Shown here: one piece after another, positions 1 to 9,109 of the stretch
How the letters are laid out: every line of letters starts with the position of its first letter
Numbering within the stretch: the first letter of the stretch is position 1
From: Nocardia neocaledoniensis
GTDB lineage: Bacteria > Actinomycetota > Actinomycetes > Mycobacteriales > Mycobacteriaceae
Assembly: GCF_029868625.1 (NCBI RefSeq)
Contig: NZ_JARWOJ010000367.1
Coordinates: 1-51,393 of the forward strand
Reading direction: 5' to 3'
Length of the DNA: 51,393 bases
Notes under the pieces: generated by a model
The model's database searches: none
What the model was told of the DNA's origin: nothing
What the model saw: the letters and a program-made list of their open reading frames with translations, nothing else
Translations under genes and position numbers: made by a program

Positions 1-90
1 CACCCCGTTGACGAGGTGGCTGGACAACTTGCCTTCCGGCATGGCCTTCACCGCGATGGAGATGAGGCGCTTGCCGCCCGGCGACTGGCG
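1..90 (-). CDS. FNR-type ferredoxin reductase, internal fragment
   Basis: Read on the minus strand, positions 90 to 1 give an uninterrupted 30-residue peptide containing LISIAVKAMPEGKLSSHLV. This resembles the FAD-binding strand region of ferredoxin-NADP reductase-like proteins that feed electrons to desaturases and monooxygenases (the Rv3230c/KshB type). The fragment runs off the window at base 1. Upstream on its own strand it enters a C/G homopolymer patch, and there is too little room before the next gene for the roughly 90 residues that should precede this segment. The gene therefore looks broken by bad sequence, not by evolution. The family call rests on a short peptide recognised by eye. 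Confidence 0.45.
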
Positions 91-94
91 CGCG

Positions 95-131
95 TCCCCG
101 CCCCCCCGGGGGGCCGCGGCCTGTTCCCCCC
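95..131. other. G/C homopolymer patch, probable sequence artefact
   Basis: Runs of C and G break the coding frame of the reductase fragment at 1-90. The composition matches the patches at 27041-27200 and 51341-51393. Between this patch and the promoter at 227 I see no intact gene. Confidence 0.5.
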
Positions 132-226
132 TGGCGCGCACCCGGCCGATGGGCAGGGTGTTCTGGGCGTCGGAGGAGGGCACGGGCCAGACCGTATCAA
201 TCGAATCCGGGCGCGACGGTCAGGTC

Positions 227-297
227 GAGCGTTTCGGTCAACGCGCAGAGAGATTCGGTCATCGCAGCCGGGGGTGCGCGCTCCCTACCGTCGAGTC
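227..297 (+). promoter_or_regulatory. promoter with paired TTCGGTCA boxes
   Basis: Two direct copies of TTCGGTCA start at 233 and 254, 21 bp apart (two helical turns). They are followed by CTACCGTCGAG at 285-295, whose TACCGT at 286-291 is a plausible -10 element. There is no good -35 hexamer, and the downstream box lies where a -35 would be, so activation by a bound regulator is likely. The same arrangement, with the same spacing, recurs at 18052-18122. Transcription would start near 298 and lead into the GTG at 334. Confidence 0.65.
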
Positions 298-333
298 AGG
301 CACTGCCCAACGACGCGCACAGGAGAGACAGCC

Positions 334-1206
334 GTGGCCGACAACGAGGGTTTCAACCTCGATCACCTAGACACTTGGGGCGAGGAACAGCGGTTCAAGG
401 TCGACGCCGAGCAGACCATCGCGTACGCCGAAGCCACCAACGACCCCATCGCGCAGCACCTGGACGGTACCTACGCGCCGCCGGTCTTCGCGGTGGTTCC
501 CGCGATGGTCATGATGGCCGACGCCACCATGTCGGTGGTCCCCGACGAACTGATGATGCGAATCCTGCACGGGGAGCACGACTTCCGGCTCCACCGGCCG
601 ATCGTGCCCGGCGAGACCCTGACGGTGCGCGCCAAGCCGATCGGCGTGGAGGGCAAGTCGTCGGGCGTCGTGGTGACCACGCTGATGGAGACCCGCGGCG
701 AAAGCGGCGATCTGGTCAACGAGCAGTACTTCATCGGGTTCTTCCGGGGCGGACAGTTCGAGGGGTCTGTCGGAACAACCAGTCCGGACCACGCCTTCGA
801 CGAATCACTGCGCGCCCGCGAGGCCGACTTCACCACGGTGCAGAAGTTCGACGAGGACCAGACCTTCCGCTACTCCGGGCCCGCCGAGGATCCGATGCCG
901 ATTCACCTCGACGACGACTTCGCGCGGGCGATGGGGTTGCCCGGCATCATCATTCACGGTCTGTGCACGATCGCCTTCACCTCGCACGCGCTGATCACCG
1001 AGATCAGCCCGCAGGACCCGACGCGGCTCAAGCGTCTGGCGGTGCGACTGACCAAACCCGGTCTGCCGCTGGAGACCATCACCACCAGCGTGTGGCGCAA
1101 GGGAGTGGTGGGCGACCGCGAGGTCTACGCCTACGAGACGGCGGGCGACGAGAAGCCGGGCAAGTTCCTCATCACCGACGGCCTGGCCGAGTTCGCCACC
1201 GCCTGA
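334..1206 (+). CDS. MaoC-family (double hot-dog) acyl dehydratase
   Basis: A 290-residue protein with two hot-dog repeats. The C-terminal half carries the hydratase signature around [12 protein letters not shown] (His191) and GIIIHGLCT, as in R-specific enoyl-CoA hydratase 2 and MaoC enzymes. The expected reaction is reversible hydration of a 2-enoyl-CoA to 3-hydroxyacyl-CoA. The frame is open further upstream, but the GTG at 334 is preferred: it follows an AGGAGA ribosome site at 321-326 and lies downstream of the promoter at 227-297. It is the first gene of a co-directional operon with a thiolase and SDRs, which fits beta-oxidation of a fatty or steroid side-chain acyl-CoA. Confidence 0.85.
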   Translation: MADNEGFNLDHLDTWGEEQRFKVDAEQTIAYAEATNDPIAQHLDGTYAPPVFAVVPAMVMMADATMSVVPDELMMRILHGEHDFRLHRPIVPGETLTVRAKPIGVEGKSSGVVVTTLMETRGESGDLVNEQYFIGFFRGGQFEGSVGTTSPDHAFDESLRAREADFTTVQKFDEDQTFRYSGPAEDPMPIHLDDDFARAMGLPGIIIHGLCTIAFTSHALITEISPQDPTRLKRLAVRLTKPGLPLETITTSVWRKGVVGDREVYAYETAGDEKPGKFLITDGLAEFATA

Positions 1207-1231
1207 GCCGCGCCAACTTTCAGGAGTGATC

Positions 1232-2443
1232 ATGTCCAACAGAGTGTTCGTCGTCGGCGTCGGCATGACGAAGTTCGAGAAGCCGGGCCGCCGGGAGGGC
1301 TGGGACTACCCGGCCATGGCCAAGGAATCCGGCACCAAGGCGCTCGCGGACGCCGGAATCGAGTACAGCGCGGTGGGCGAGGCCGCCGCGGGCTATTGCT
1401 ACGGCGACTCGACCAGCGGCCAGCGCGCGATCTACGAACTCGGGATGACCGGTATCCCGATCGTGAACGTCAACAACAACTGTTCCACCGGATCCACCGC
1501 GCTCTACCTCGCGGCCAGGGCCATCCGGGGCGGTTTCGTGGACTGCTCGCTGGCCATCGGCTTCGAGAAGATGCAGACCGGTTCCCTGGAGTCGCAGTGG
1601 AACGACCGTGAACAGCCGCTCATGAACCACATCCAGGCGCTGGCCGAACTGCGGGACTTCGCCATGCCGGTGGCGCCGTGGATGTTCGGCGCGGCGGGTG
1701 TCGAGCACATGGAAACCTATGGCTCAACGCCCGAGCACTACGCCAAGATCGCCGAGAAGAACCACCGGCACTCGGCCAACAATCCGTACGCGCAGTTCCA
1801 GGACGTGTACACCCTCGACGAGGTGCGCGAGGCCAAGATGGTCTACGAGCCGCTGGGGATGACCCGGTTGATGTGCTCGCCGACCTCCGACGGCTCCGCC
1901 GCCGCCGTGCTCGCCAGTGAGCGTTTCGTCGACGAGCACGGGCTCGGCGATCGGGCGGTCGAGATCGTCGGCCAGGCCGTGGTCACCGACCTGGAATCCA
2001 GTTTCACCGCTGAGACCGCCCGCGCGCTGGTCGGCATCGACATGACCGCGGCCGCCGCGCGCCAGGTGTACGAGCAGGCCGGAATCGGGCCCGAGGACGT
2101 CGACGTCATCGAACTGCACGACTGCTTCGCGCCCAACGAACTGCTCACCTACGAGGCGCTGGGGCTGGCGGCCGAGGGCGAGGGCCACAAACTCATCGAC
2201 AACGGCGACACCACCTACGGCGGTCGCTGGGTGGTCAACCCCTCCGGCGGCCTGATCTCGAAGGGCCACCCGCTCGGCGCGACCGGCCTGGCGCAGTGCG
2301 CCGAGATGACCTGGCAGTTGCGCGGTGAGGCCGAACAGCGGCAGGTGGTCTCGGCCGCCGCCGCCTCCGGTGTCGCGCTGGCGCACAACATCGGGCTCGG
2401 TGGCGCGTCCTTCGTCACCGCCTACCGCCCCGCGAACCGCTGA
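1232..2443 (+). CDS. ltp: SCP-x-type thiolase / lipid-transfer protein
   Basis: A 403-residue thiolase-fold protein. The nucleophile Cys84 lies in NNNCSTGS, the HDCFAPNE motif is present, and His346 lies in GHPLGATG. This pattern is typical of the actinobacterial Ltp / SCP-x thiolase group, whose members do thiolysis or retro-aldol cleavage of acyl-CoAs, including steroid side chains. The ATG at 1232 follows CAGGAG at 1221-1226; a GTG two codons earlier overlaps that ribosome site and is less likely. It lies 25 bp after the MaoC gene in the same operon. Whether it is a thiolase or an aldolase needing a DUF35 partner cannot be told here; no DUF35 gene is adjacent. Confidence 0.85.
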   Translation: MSNRVFVVGVGMTKFEKPGRREGWDYPAMAKESGTKALADAGIEYSAVGEAAAGYCYGDSTSGQRAIYELGMTGIPIVNVNNNCSTGSTALYLAARAIRGGFVDCSLAIGFEKMQTGSLESQWNDREQPLMNHIQALAELRDFAMPVAPWMFGAAGVEHMETYGSTPEHYAKIAEKNHRHSANNPYAQFQDVYTLDEVREAKMVYEPLGMTRLMCSPTSDGSAAAVLASERFVDEHGLGDRAVEIVGQAVVTDLESSFTAETARALVGIDMTAAAARQVYEQAGIGPEDVDVIELHDCFAPNELLTYEALGLAAEGEGHKLIDNGDTTYGGRWVVNPSGGLISKGHPLGATGLAQCAEMTWQLRGEAEQRQVVSAAAASGVALAHNIGLGGASFVTAYRPANR

Positions 2444-2499
2444 CGCGCGGACGCGGCACCACAGATCCGTTCCATCACAACGCATCAGGAGAAAAGATC

Positions 2500-2934
2500 A
2501 TGGCCAAGGCCAACGTTTCCAAGGAATTCCCCGTCGCACAGGACAAGCTGTGGGCGGCGATCTCCGACCCGCGCCGGTTCGAGGAATGGCTGACGGTGCA
2601 CACCAAGTGGAAGTCCGAGCCGCCGGCCCAGCTCTCGCAGGGCGCAACCATGGCCGAGGTGCTGACCATCATGGGGATGGCCAACACCATCGATTTCACG
2701 GTCGAGACCTACGACGCTCCCCACACCACGAAGTTCTCCGGCACCGGGATGGCGGGCGCGAAGATCAGCTTCACCCTGTCCGTGGCGGCCGACGGCGCCG
2801 ACGCGTCCACCGCCACCATCGACGCCGAGTTCATCAGCCAGATGATGGTCGGCGCGATCGGCGGCGCGATCGAGCGCGCCACCACCAAGGAACTGACCGC
2901 CTCGCTGGACAAGCTCGCCGCGCTCGTCGGCTGA
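2500..2934 (+). CDS. SRPBCC-family small-ligand-binding protein
   Basis: A 144-residue protein with the START-like SRPBCC pattern: an N-terminal strand (VSKEFPVAQDKLWAAISDP), a central beta sheet and a long C-terminal helix. Relatives resemble M. tuberculosis Rv0910 and CoxG-like proteins and bind hydrophobic ligands. A clear AGGAGA ribosome site at 2487-2492 precedes the ATG. Its place between thiolase and SDR suggests it carries or shields a lipid intermediate, but no reaction can be assigned. Confidence 0.75.
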   Translation: MAKANVSKEFPVAQDKLWAAISDPRRFEEWLTVHTKWKSEPPAQLSQGATMAEVLTIMGMANTIDFTVETYDAPHTTKFSGTGMAGAKISFTLSVAADGADASTATIDAEFISQMMVGAIGGAIERATTKELTASLDKLAALVG

Positions 2935-2968
2935 GTCCCCGGCACCTTCTACACAGACGGAGAAACCC

Positions 2969-3856
2969 ATGGGTTCAATGGAGAACCGTGTCGCCGTGGT
3001 CACCGGCGCGGGACGCGGCATCGGCCGTGAGCACGCCCTGCTGTTTGCCCGCGAGGGCGCGAGCGTGGTCGTCAACGATCTCGGCGGCGGAAACGACGGC
3101 AGCGGTACCGACACCGGTCCGGCCCAGGAGGTGGTGGCCGAGATCCGCGCCGCGGGTGGGTCGGCCGTCGCCAACACCGACAACATCGCGACCTGGGCCG
3201 GCGCGCAGAACCTGGTGCAGCAGGCGATCTCGGAATTCGGCGGCCTCGACATCGTGGTGAACAACGCGGGCATCCTGCGCGACGGCTTCGTCGCGGGCAT
3301 GGATGAGGCGCAATGGGATTCGGTCATCGCGGTCCATCTCAAGGGACACTTCGCGGTGCTCCACCACGCCGCCGCCTACTGGAAGGACCAGAGCAAGGCG
3401 GGCACGCCGGTCAACGCCGCGGTGATCAACACCGCCTCCGCGTCGGGCACCTTCATGCCCAACCCGGGACAGGCGAACTACGGCGCCGCCAAGGCGGGCA
3501 TCGCCGCGCTCACCGAGGTCGCCGCGGTGGAGCTGGAGCGCTACGGCGTGCGGGTGAACGCCATCGCGCCGGTCGCGCGTACCCGGCTCACCCTGGCCAC
3601 CCCCGGCATGGGCGCGATCTTCGCCGAGGAAGTGGACGAGGGCGAGTTCGACGCGTTCAGCCCGGCCAACATCGCGCCGGTCGTCGCCTACCTGGCCGGC
3701 ACCGACTGCCCGCTCACCGGCAAGGTGCTGGCGGTGCAGGGTGGCGCCATCTCGCTGCTGCAGGGCTGGACCACCAAGGAGACGGTGGAGACCGACGGGC
3801 CCTGGCTGCTGGACAAGCTGCCCGCGCAGCTGAACCACTGGTCCAAGGCCGAGTAG
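2969..3856 (+). CDS. SDR, (R)-3-hydroxyacyl-CoA dehydrogenase-like
   Basis: A 295-residue short-chain dehydrogenase with the cofactor motif TGAGRGIG near residue 11, NNAG, and the active-site Tyr and Lys of NYGAAKAG around residues 171-175. The insert after VVNDLGGG and the overall pattern match the SDR domain of multifunctional enzyme type 2, which oxidises the product of a hydratase-2/MaoC enzyme. That fits the MaoC gene at the head of the operon. The ribosome site CGGAGAA at 2958-2964 precedes the ATG; ATG 2978 is an alternative. Its TAG stop overlaps the next gene's GTG by one base, implying translational coupling. Confidence 0.85.
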   Translation: MGSMENRVAVVTGAGRGIGREHALLFAREGASVVVNDLGGGNDGSGTDTGPAQEVVAEIRAAGGSAVANTDNIATWAGAQNLVQQAISEFGGLDIVVNNAGILRDGFVAGMDEAQWDSVIAVHLKGHFAVLHHAAAYWKDQSKAGTPVNAAVINTASASGTFMPNPGQANYGAAKAGIAALTEVAAVELERYGVRVNAIAPVARTRLTLATPGMGAIFAEEVDEGEFDAFSPANIAPVVAYLAGTDCPLTGKVLAVQGGAISLLQGWTTKETVETDGPWLLDKLPAQLNHWSKAE

Positions 3857-4719
3857 TGATCGGCGAACGGCGTGCGGGTTACGCCGGATATCGCACCCGT
3901 GAGCTGTTTGTCGAAGGCGCGGGGCCGAAGCTGGTGCTGGTGCACGGCTTCGGCCACCCCGCACCCTGTTGGCGGCCGGTCCTGGAGCGCTGCGCCCGTG
4001 CCCACCGGCCGGCCGTCGCGATCGATCTGCCCGGCTTCGGGCTGGCGGACCCGCTGGCGCCCGGACCGGCGCTGCCCCAGCTGGTTCGCTTTCTCGAGGC
4101 CGTCGTCACCGCCCAGGGGGCGAGCGCGCCCGTGGTGCTGGTGGGCAATTCGCTCGGTGCTGCCACGGCGGTGCGCATGCTCGACACCGTGCCGGGACTG
4201 CCGGTCCGCGGACTGGTGGCCCTCGATATCGCCACCGACCAGTGGACTCCGCTGGTGAAGACGCTGCTGGTCGCCGACGGCCGGGCCTTCACGGCGGCGG
4301 CCGGATTGCCGCTGCCCCGGCTGCTGCAAGGCTCCGCGTCCAGGCGGGTGGTGGCCCGGCTGCTGTACGGCGATCCCCGCGCGGCCGACCCGGCGATGGT
4401 GCGGATGCTGGCCGACCAGTTCTCCACCCGCACCGGGCGACGCGAGCTGGCCCGTCTCGCCACCCGCTTGAAGGCGGAGGTGTCGGCGGCCGCCCGGACC
4501 GGCGACATCGCCTGTCCCACCATCGTGGTGCACGGTCGGCGCGATCTGGTGGTCGCCCCGGCCGCCAGCCGCAATCTGCACGCGGCCGTACCGGGCAGCC
4601 GTCTCGTCCTGCTCGACGGCATCGGCCACTGCCCGCATCTGGACGCCCCCGACGACATCGTCGCGCTGGCGACCGAACTCGCGGGACCGATGCACACCGC
4701 ACACGCCGGCACCGCGTGA
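3856..4719 (+). CDS. alpha/beta hydrolase
   Basis: A 287-residue alpha/beta-hydrolase fold protein. Visible features are the oxyanion-side HGFG motif, the nucleophile Ser99 in GNSLGA, an acid Asp in HGRRDLVV and the catalytic His in GIGHCPHL. The GTG start overlaps the SDR stop codon (TAGTG). Such enzymes hydrolyse esters, thioesters or C-C bonds. The operon suggests a role on a CoA ester or ring-cleavage product, but the substrate is not predictable. Confidence 0.8.
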   Translation: MIGERRAGYAGYRTRELFVEGAGPKLVLVHGFGHPAPCWRPVLERCARAHRPAVAIDLPGFGLADPLAPGPALPQLVRFLEAVVTAQGASAPVVLVGNSLGAATAVRMLDTVPGLPVRGLVALDIATDQWTPLVKTLLVADGRAFTAAAGLPLPRLLQGSASRRVVARLLYGDPRAADPAMVRMLADQFSTRTGRRELARLATRLKAEVSAAARTGDIACPTIVVHGRRDLVVAPAASRNLHAAVPGSRLVLLDGIGHCPHLDAPDDIVALATELAGPMHTAHAGTA

Positions 4720-4748
4720 CTTCGATCTGCGATCAGTGAGGAACAACC

Positions 4749-5591
4749 ATGACGGATACAGCGGCCGCGGTACGCGGCAAGGTTGTCGCGATCACCGGCG
4801 GCGCCCGCGGCATCGGGCTGGCGACCGCCACCGCCCTGCACCGGCTGGGCGCGCACGTCGCGATCGGCGACATCGACGAGCAGGCGGTACGGGCGTCCGG
4901 GAAGTCGCTCGGACTCGAGGTGTACGCGACACTCGATGTGACCGACCCGGATTCGTTCGAGGCCTTCCTCGACGAGGTGCAGACCCGGCTCGGACCGGTC
5001 GACGTGCTGGTGAACAACGCCGGCATCATGCCCGTCGGCCTGATCGCCGACGAGCCGGACGCGGTGACCCGGCGCATTCTCGACATCAACACCTACGGCG
5101 TCATCGTCGGAACGAAAGCGGCTGTGCGGCGGATGCTTCCGCGCGGCCGCGGCCATGTGATCAATGTGTCGTCGATGGCGGGCGAGACGTACACGGCGGG
5201 CCTGTCCACCTACTGCGCCAGCAAGTACGCCGTGATCGGTTTCACCGAGTCGGTGCGCGTGGAGCATCGCGGGAGCGGACTCGACTTCTCGCTCATGCTG
5301 CCGTCGTTCGTGAACACCGAGCTGACCGCGGGCACCAAGGGCATCCGGGGTTTTCGTAATGCCGAACCCGAGGACATCGCCGCGGGCATTCTCTCGCTCA
5401 TCGCGCGTCCGCGCCCCAAGCTGCGCGTCAGCCGGGTGTTCGGCGCGGCGGTCGTGGCACAGAAGTTCCTGCCGCGCCGGGTCGGCGAGGCGCTGACCCG
5501 ATTGCTGGGCGGTGAGCATGTCTTCACCGATGACGTCGATCCGGTGCAGCGCCGGGCCTACGAAGAGCGTGCCCGCGCGCAGGGCGACTGA
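4749..5591 (+). CDS. short-chain dehydrogenase/reductase
   Basis: A 280-residue SDR with GGARGIG at residues 17-23, NNAG, Ser in NVSSMAG, and Tyr155/Lys159 in YCASK. Asp in GDID after the second strand hints at NAD(H) preference. The C-terminal third is longer than in the minimal fold. A GTGAGGAAC ribosome site at 4737-4745 precedes the ATG. It is the second SDR of the operon and may act on a hydroxyl or keto group other than the beta position. Confidence 0.8.
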   Translation: MTDTAAAVRGKVVAITGGARGIGLATATALHRLGAHVAIGDIDEQAVRASGKSLGLEVYATLDVTDPDSFEAFLDEVQTRLGPVDVLVNNAGIMPVGLIADEPDAVTRRILDINTYGVIVGTKAAVRRMLPRGRGHVINVSSMAGETYTAGLSTYCASKYAVIGFTESVRVEHRGSGLDFSLMLPSFVNTELTAGTKGIRGFRNAEPEDIAAGILSLIARPRPKLRVSRVFGAAVVAQKFLPRRVGEALTRLLGGEHVFTDDVDPVQRRAYEERARAQGD

Positions 5592-5636
5592 TCAGCCCGT
5601 ACGACACCATCGTTCGATCACACGAGGACGCCAGCA

Positions 5637-7451
5637 ATGACGAATCGGTCCATAGACCCCCAGCCCGCCACCATGTGCGAGGCGTTTCAAGAGACGGTGC
5701 GCCGCTACCCGGATGAGGTCGCGCTGCGCACGGTGGGTGGCGCGGTCACCCTCACCTGGCGGCAGTACGCGGATCGGGTGCGCAGGGTCGCGGCGGGCCT
5801 GGCGGGGCTGGGCGTCGCCCCGGGCGACACCGTGGCGCTCATGCTCACCAACCGACCCGAGTTCCACGTGTGTGATACCGCGGTCCTGCACCTCGGCGCG
5901 ACCCCGTTCTCGATGTACAACACCAACCCGGCCGACATGCTGGCGTATCTGTTCGAGAACGCGGGCAACCGGGTGGTGGTCTGCGAGCGGCAGTTCCTGC
6001 CGACGGTGCTGGCCGCCCGCGAGCTCGGCGGCGCGGTCGAGCGCGTGGTGTGCGTCGACGACGCCGACGAGGAGTTCCCGGCCGGTGATGCCGCCGCTGG
6101 CGTGCTCACCCTCGATGACCTCGTCGCGGCCCCGGCCGACGGTTTCGACTTCGACGCGGCCTGGCGGGCGGTGGGTCCGGAGGACCTGCTCACCATCGTG
6201 TACACCTCCGGCACCACCGGCCCGCCGAAGGGCGTCGAGCTGACCCATCGCAACTTCATCGAGAACGCGCGCGTCATGGCGGAATTCGGTGGCATCGGGG
6301 CGGCCGATCGGGCCATCTCGTATCTGCCGGACGCGCATGCCGCCAACCGCTGGTTCGCCCACTACGGCGGCATCCTGTCCGGTGCCCAGGTCACCACGGT
6401 CGCGGACATGAAGACGATTCTCGCCGCGCTGACCGAGGTGCGGCCCACCCTGTTCCTCGGCGTTCCGCGCGTCTGGGTGAAGCTCAAGGCGGCGATCGAG
6501 GCCGGGCTCGACGAGGAGCCGAGCGCGCTCCGGCGGCGGTTGGCGTGGTGGGCGATCGAGGTCGGCCGCCACCGCGCCCGGCTGGCGTCGGCGGGCCGCT
6601 CGCCGAGCGCGCTGGACGCGGTGCGGTACGCGATCGCCGATCGGGTGGTGCTGTCGCGCGTGCGGGCGAAGCTGGGCATGGACCGACTGCGGATCGGTGT
6701 CACCGGGGCCGCGCCGATCCCGCCCGAGGTGCACGAATTCGTGCTGGCACTCGGAGTTCCGCTCAGTGAGGGCTGGGGAATGAGTGAATGCACGGCCGCC
6801 ATCACGGTCAACCGGCTCGAGCGCATCAAGCTCGGTACCGTGGGAACCCCGGTGCCGGGGGCCGAGATCCGCATCGCCGAGGACGGTGAGGTGCTGGCCC
6901 GCGGCCCCATGGTGATGCGCGGCTACCGCGCCGATCCCGAGAAGACGGCGGAGACGATCGACGCCGACGGCTGGTTGCGCACCGGTGACATCGGCGAGAT
7001 CGACGCCGACGGCTATCTGCGGATCGTCGACCGGAAGAAGGAACTCATCATCAACGCGGCAGGCAAGAACATGTCGCCGACCAATATCGAGAACACGCTC
7101 GCCGCCAACAGCCCGCTGGTGGGCGCCGCCGTCGTGATCGGCGATCAACGCCCCTACAACGTGGCGCTGATCTGCCTGGATCCCGATGCCGCCGCGGCCT
7201 TCGCCGCCAAGCACGATCTCGCTGACACCGCGGTCGCCACGCTGGCGGGCCATCCCGTCGTCCGCGAGGCCTTGCAGGCCGGAGTGGACACCGCGAACGC
7301 GAAACTCGCCCGGGTGGAACAGATCAAGAAGTTCACCGTCTTGACCGAGACGTGGGAACCGGGCAGCGCGTACCTCACCCCCACCGGCAAGCTCAAGCGC
7401 AAACCCATCGCCACCGACTACCGCGCCACCATCGATGACCTCTATCGATAG
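5637..7451 (+). CDS. fadD: long-chain acyl-CoA synthetase (FadD11/15-like)
   Basis: A 604-residue adenylate-forming enzyme. It has the P-loop YTSGTTGPPKG near residues 190-200, GWGMSE near 379, RTGDIGEID near 447 and the hinge/A10 region DRKKELIINAAGKNMSP from about 465. These are the marks of long-chain fatty acid-CoA ligases of the bubblegum/FACL type. It would activate a free acid with ATP and CoA at the membrane or in the cytosol. Its end overlaps the following TetR gene by 17 bp. Together with MaoC, SDR and thiolase it gives a beta-oxidation set lacking only an acyl-CoA dehydrogenase. Confidence 0.87.
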   Translation: MTNRSIDPQPATMCEAFQETVRRYPDEVALRTVGGAVTLTWRQYADRVRRVAAGLAGLGVAPGDTVALMLTNRPEFHVCDTAVLHLGATPFSMYNTNPADMLAYLFENAGNRVVVCERQFLPTVLAARELGGAVERVVCVDDADEEFPAGDAAAGVLTLDDLVAAPADGFDFDAAWRAVGPEDLLTIVYTSGTTGPPKGVELTHRNFIENARVMAEFGGIGAADRAISYLPDAHAANRWFAHYGGILSGAQVTTVADMKTILAALTEVRPTLFLGVPRVWVKLKAAIEAGLDEEPSALRRRLAWWAIEVGRHRARLASAGRSPSALDAVRYAIADRVVLSRVRAKLGMDRLRIGVTGAAPIPPEVHEFVLALGVPLSEGWGMSECTAAITVNRLERIKLGTVGTPVPGAEIRIAEDGEVLARGPMVMRGYRADPEKTAETIDADGWLRTGDIGEIDADGYLRIVDRKKELIINAAGKNMSPTNIENTLAANSPLVGAAVVIGDQRPYNVALICLDPDAAAAFAAKHDLADTAVATLAGHPVVREALQAGVDTANAKLARVEQIKKFTVLTETWEPGSAYLTPTGKLKRKPIATDYRATIDDLYR

Positions 7452-8064
7452 TCTCGCCGTCGACCCACCGCGCGCGGTCCTGCGCGCCCGCCGCCGCAGG
7501 CATCTGCTCGCGGCCGCGGGCGAGGTGTTCGCCCGGCAGGGCTACCACGCGGCGACCATGGACGAGATCGCCCACCGCGCCGGCTTCAGCAAACCGACGG
7601 TCTACGTGCAATTCCCGAGCAAGCTCGCGCTCTATCTCGAGGTTCTGCAGAACCACATCGACGACCTGATCGAGGTGGTGCGCACCGCCCTGCGTTCGAC
7701 CACGGGCAATCGCGCGCGGGTGCACGCCGTGGTCGCCGCCTATTTCGACTTCGTCGACCACAACTCCGTGGGCTACCACCTGATCTTCGAATCGGACGCC
7801 ACGATCGAACCCTCCGTCCAGTGGCGCGTCGGCAACGCCATCGACGCCTGCGTGACCGCGGCCGCCGATCTCATCGCCCACGATGGCGACCTCGATCCTT
7901 TCCGCGCCCGCATGCTCGCCGTCGGCATGGTCGGGGCCAGCCGCTCCGGTGCCGCGCACTGGGTCGAATCGAACCGCGAGATCCCCAAGGCGGTCGCGGT
8001 GCGGCTCACCGCCGAGCTGTGCTGGGGCGGACTGGCCGGGATCCCGCTGCGCGACGACCTGTGA
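7435..8064 (+). CDS. TetR/AcrR-family regulator
   Basis: A 209-residue protein with an N-terminal helix-turn-helix (TMDEIAHRAGFSKPTVYVQF, about residues 42-61) and a helical ligand-binding domain. Its 17-bp overlap with fadD makes it the last gene of the catabolic operon, so it is probably an acyl-CoA-responsive autoregulator. The paired TTCGGTCA boxes at 227 are direct repeats, not the palindrome expected for TetR proteins, so it is not the obvious ligand for them. The following 211 bp (8065-8275) hold an AT-richer stretch near 8128-8165 that may be the mce promoter, but no clear operator. Confidence 0.85.
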   Translation: MTSIDSLAVDPPRAVLRARRRRHLLAAAGEVFARQGYHAATMDEIAHRAGFSKPTVYVQFPSKLALYLEVLQNHIDDLIEVVRTALRSTTGNRARVHAVVAAYFDFVDHNSVGYHLIFESDATIEPSVQWRVGNAIDACVTAAADLIAHDGDLDPFRARMLAVGMVGASRSGAAHWVESNREIPKAVAVRLTAELCWGGLAGIPLRDDL

Positions 8065-8275
8065 GGGATGTCGCGAGCGTTCGGGTCAAGGGTGTGAGCG
8101 GCGCGATCATGGTCGGCCCGCACCCTACGAATCTACGTTTATGCGCAATTGGCTGCTGATAGGGGAATTCGATGTATGTCGGCACGTTCGCGGTCGCTCA
8201 ACGCCTTTCGTCCGCTTTCTCGACCGGGGCGACGACACGATGAGGGCGCGATCAGCAGTAGGACGGTCGCCGGAT

Positions 8276-9109
8276 ATGGCGACCACCGATGAAGTGCCAC
8301 TGTCGGCCGTCTTGCGCAAGAACTTCACCGATACCGTGGTGTCGGGATTGCGCACCACGGGCCGCCTGGTCCGGCTGTCGAGCGAATCGGTGAGTGGGGC
8401 CGCGAGCGATACCGTCCGCCGTCGATTCCCCTGGCAGGAGATGTTGCGGCAGGCCTGGTACCTGATCACCGTCACGACCTTGCCCGCGGTGCTCATGGCC
8501 GTGCCGTTCGGCGTCATCGTGTCCGTCCAGATCGGAAACCTGATCCATCAACTCGGCGCCGACTCACTGCTCGGCGCGGCCAGCGGGCTCGGGGTGATCA
8601 AGCAGGGGGCGCCCATCGCCACCGGGCTGCTGCTGGGCGGCGCGGGTGCGGCGGCCATCGCGGCCGATCTCGGCGCGCGCACCATCCGCGAGGAAGTCGA
8701 CGCGCTGCGGGTGATGGGCATCAGTCCGGTACATCGGCTGGTGATTCCGCGCATGGCGGCCATGGTGCTGATCGCGCCGCTGCTCAACATCTTGATCATC
8801 GTCACCGGTGTGGTCGCGGGCTTCACGGTCGCGGTCGGCACCCAGGGTGCGGTATCCGGCAGCTACTGGGCCACTTTCGGTTCCTTCACCACGGTGACCG
8901 ATATCGCGATCTCGCTGTTCAAGGCGGTGTTGTTCGGGTTCATCGTCGTCATGATCGCCTGCCAGCGCGGATTGGAGGCGCGGGGCGGGCCGCGCGGGGT
9001 GTCCGACGCGGTCAACGCCTCGGTCGTGTTGTCGGTGGTGGCGATCCTGGTGGTGAACCTGGTGATCACGCAGCTGGTCACCATGTTCGCGCCGACGAGG
9101 CTGGCGTGA
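8276..9109 (+). CDS. yrbEA: YrbE/MlaE-family ABC permease A of the mce operon
   Basis: A 277-residue membrane protein of the MlaE permease family, with about five hydrophobic segments and the EVDALRVMGISPVHRLV cytoplasmic loop conserved in YrbE proteins. Together with YrbEB it forms the inner-membrane channel of an Mce lipid importer. ATG 8276 gives the usual length; ATG 8240 in the same frame would add 12 residues and cannot be excluded because neither has a strong ribosome site. No MceG-type ATPase is encoded in the window. Confidence 0.87.
   Translation: MATTDEVPLSAVLRKNFTDTVVSGLRTTGRLVRLSSESVSGAASDTVRRRFPWQEMLRQAWYLITVTTLPAVLMAVPFGVIVSVQIGNLIHQLGADSLLGAASGLGVIKQGAPIATGLLLGGAGAAAIAADLGARTIREEVDALRVMGISPVHRLVIPRMAAMVLIAPLLNILIIVTGVVAGFTVAVGTQGAVSGSYWATFGSFTTVTDIAISLFKAVLFGFIVVMIACQRGLEARGGPRGVSDAVNASVVLSVVAILVVNLVITQLVTMFAPTRLA

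Noticed and set aside
16..333. N-terminal extension of the MaoC gene
   Set aside because: The frame is open but crosses a homopolymer patch and the promoter element at 227-297. The GTG at 334 has a ribosome site and begins the conserved protein.
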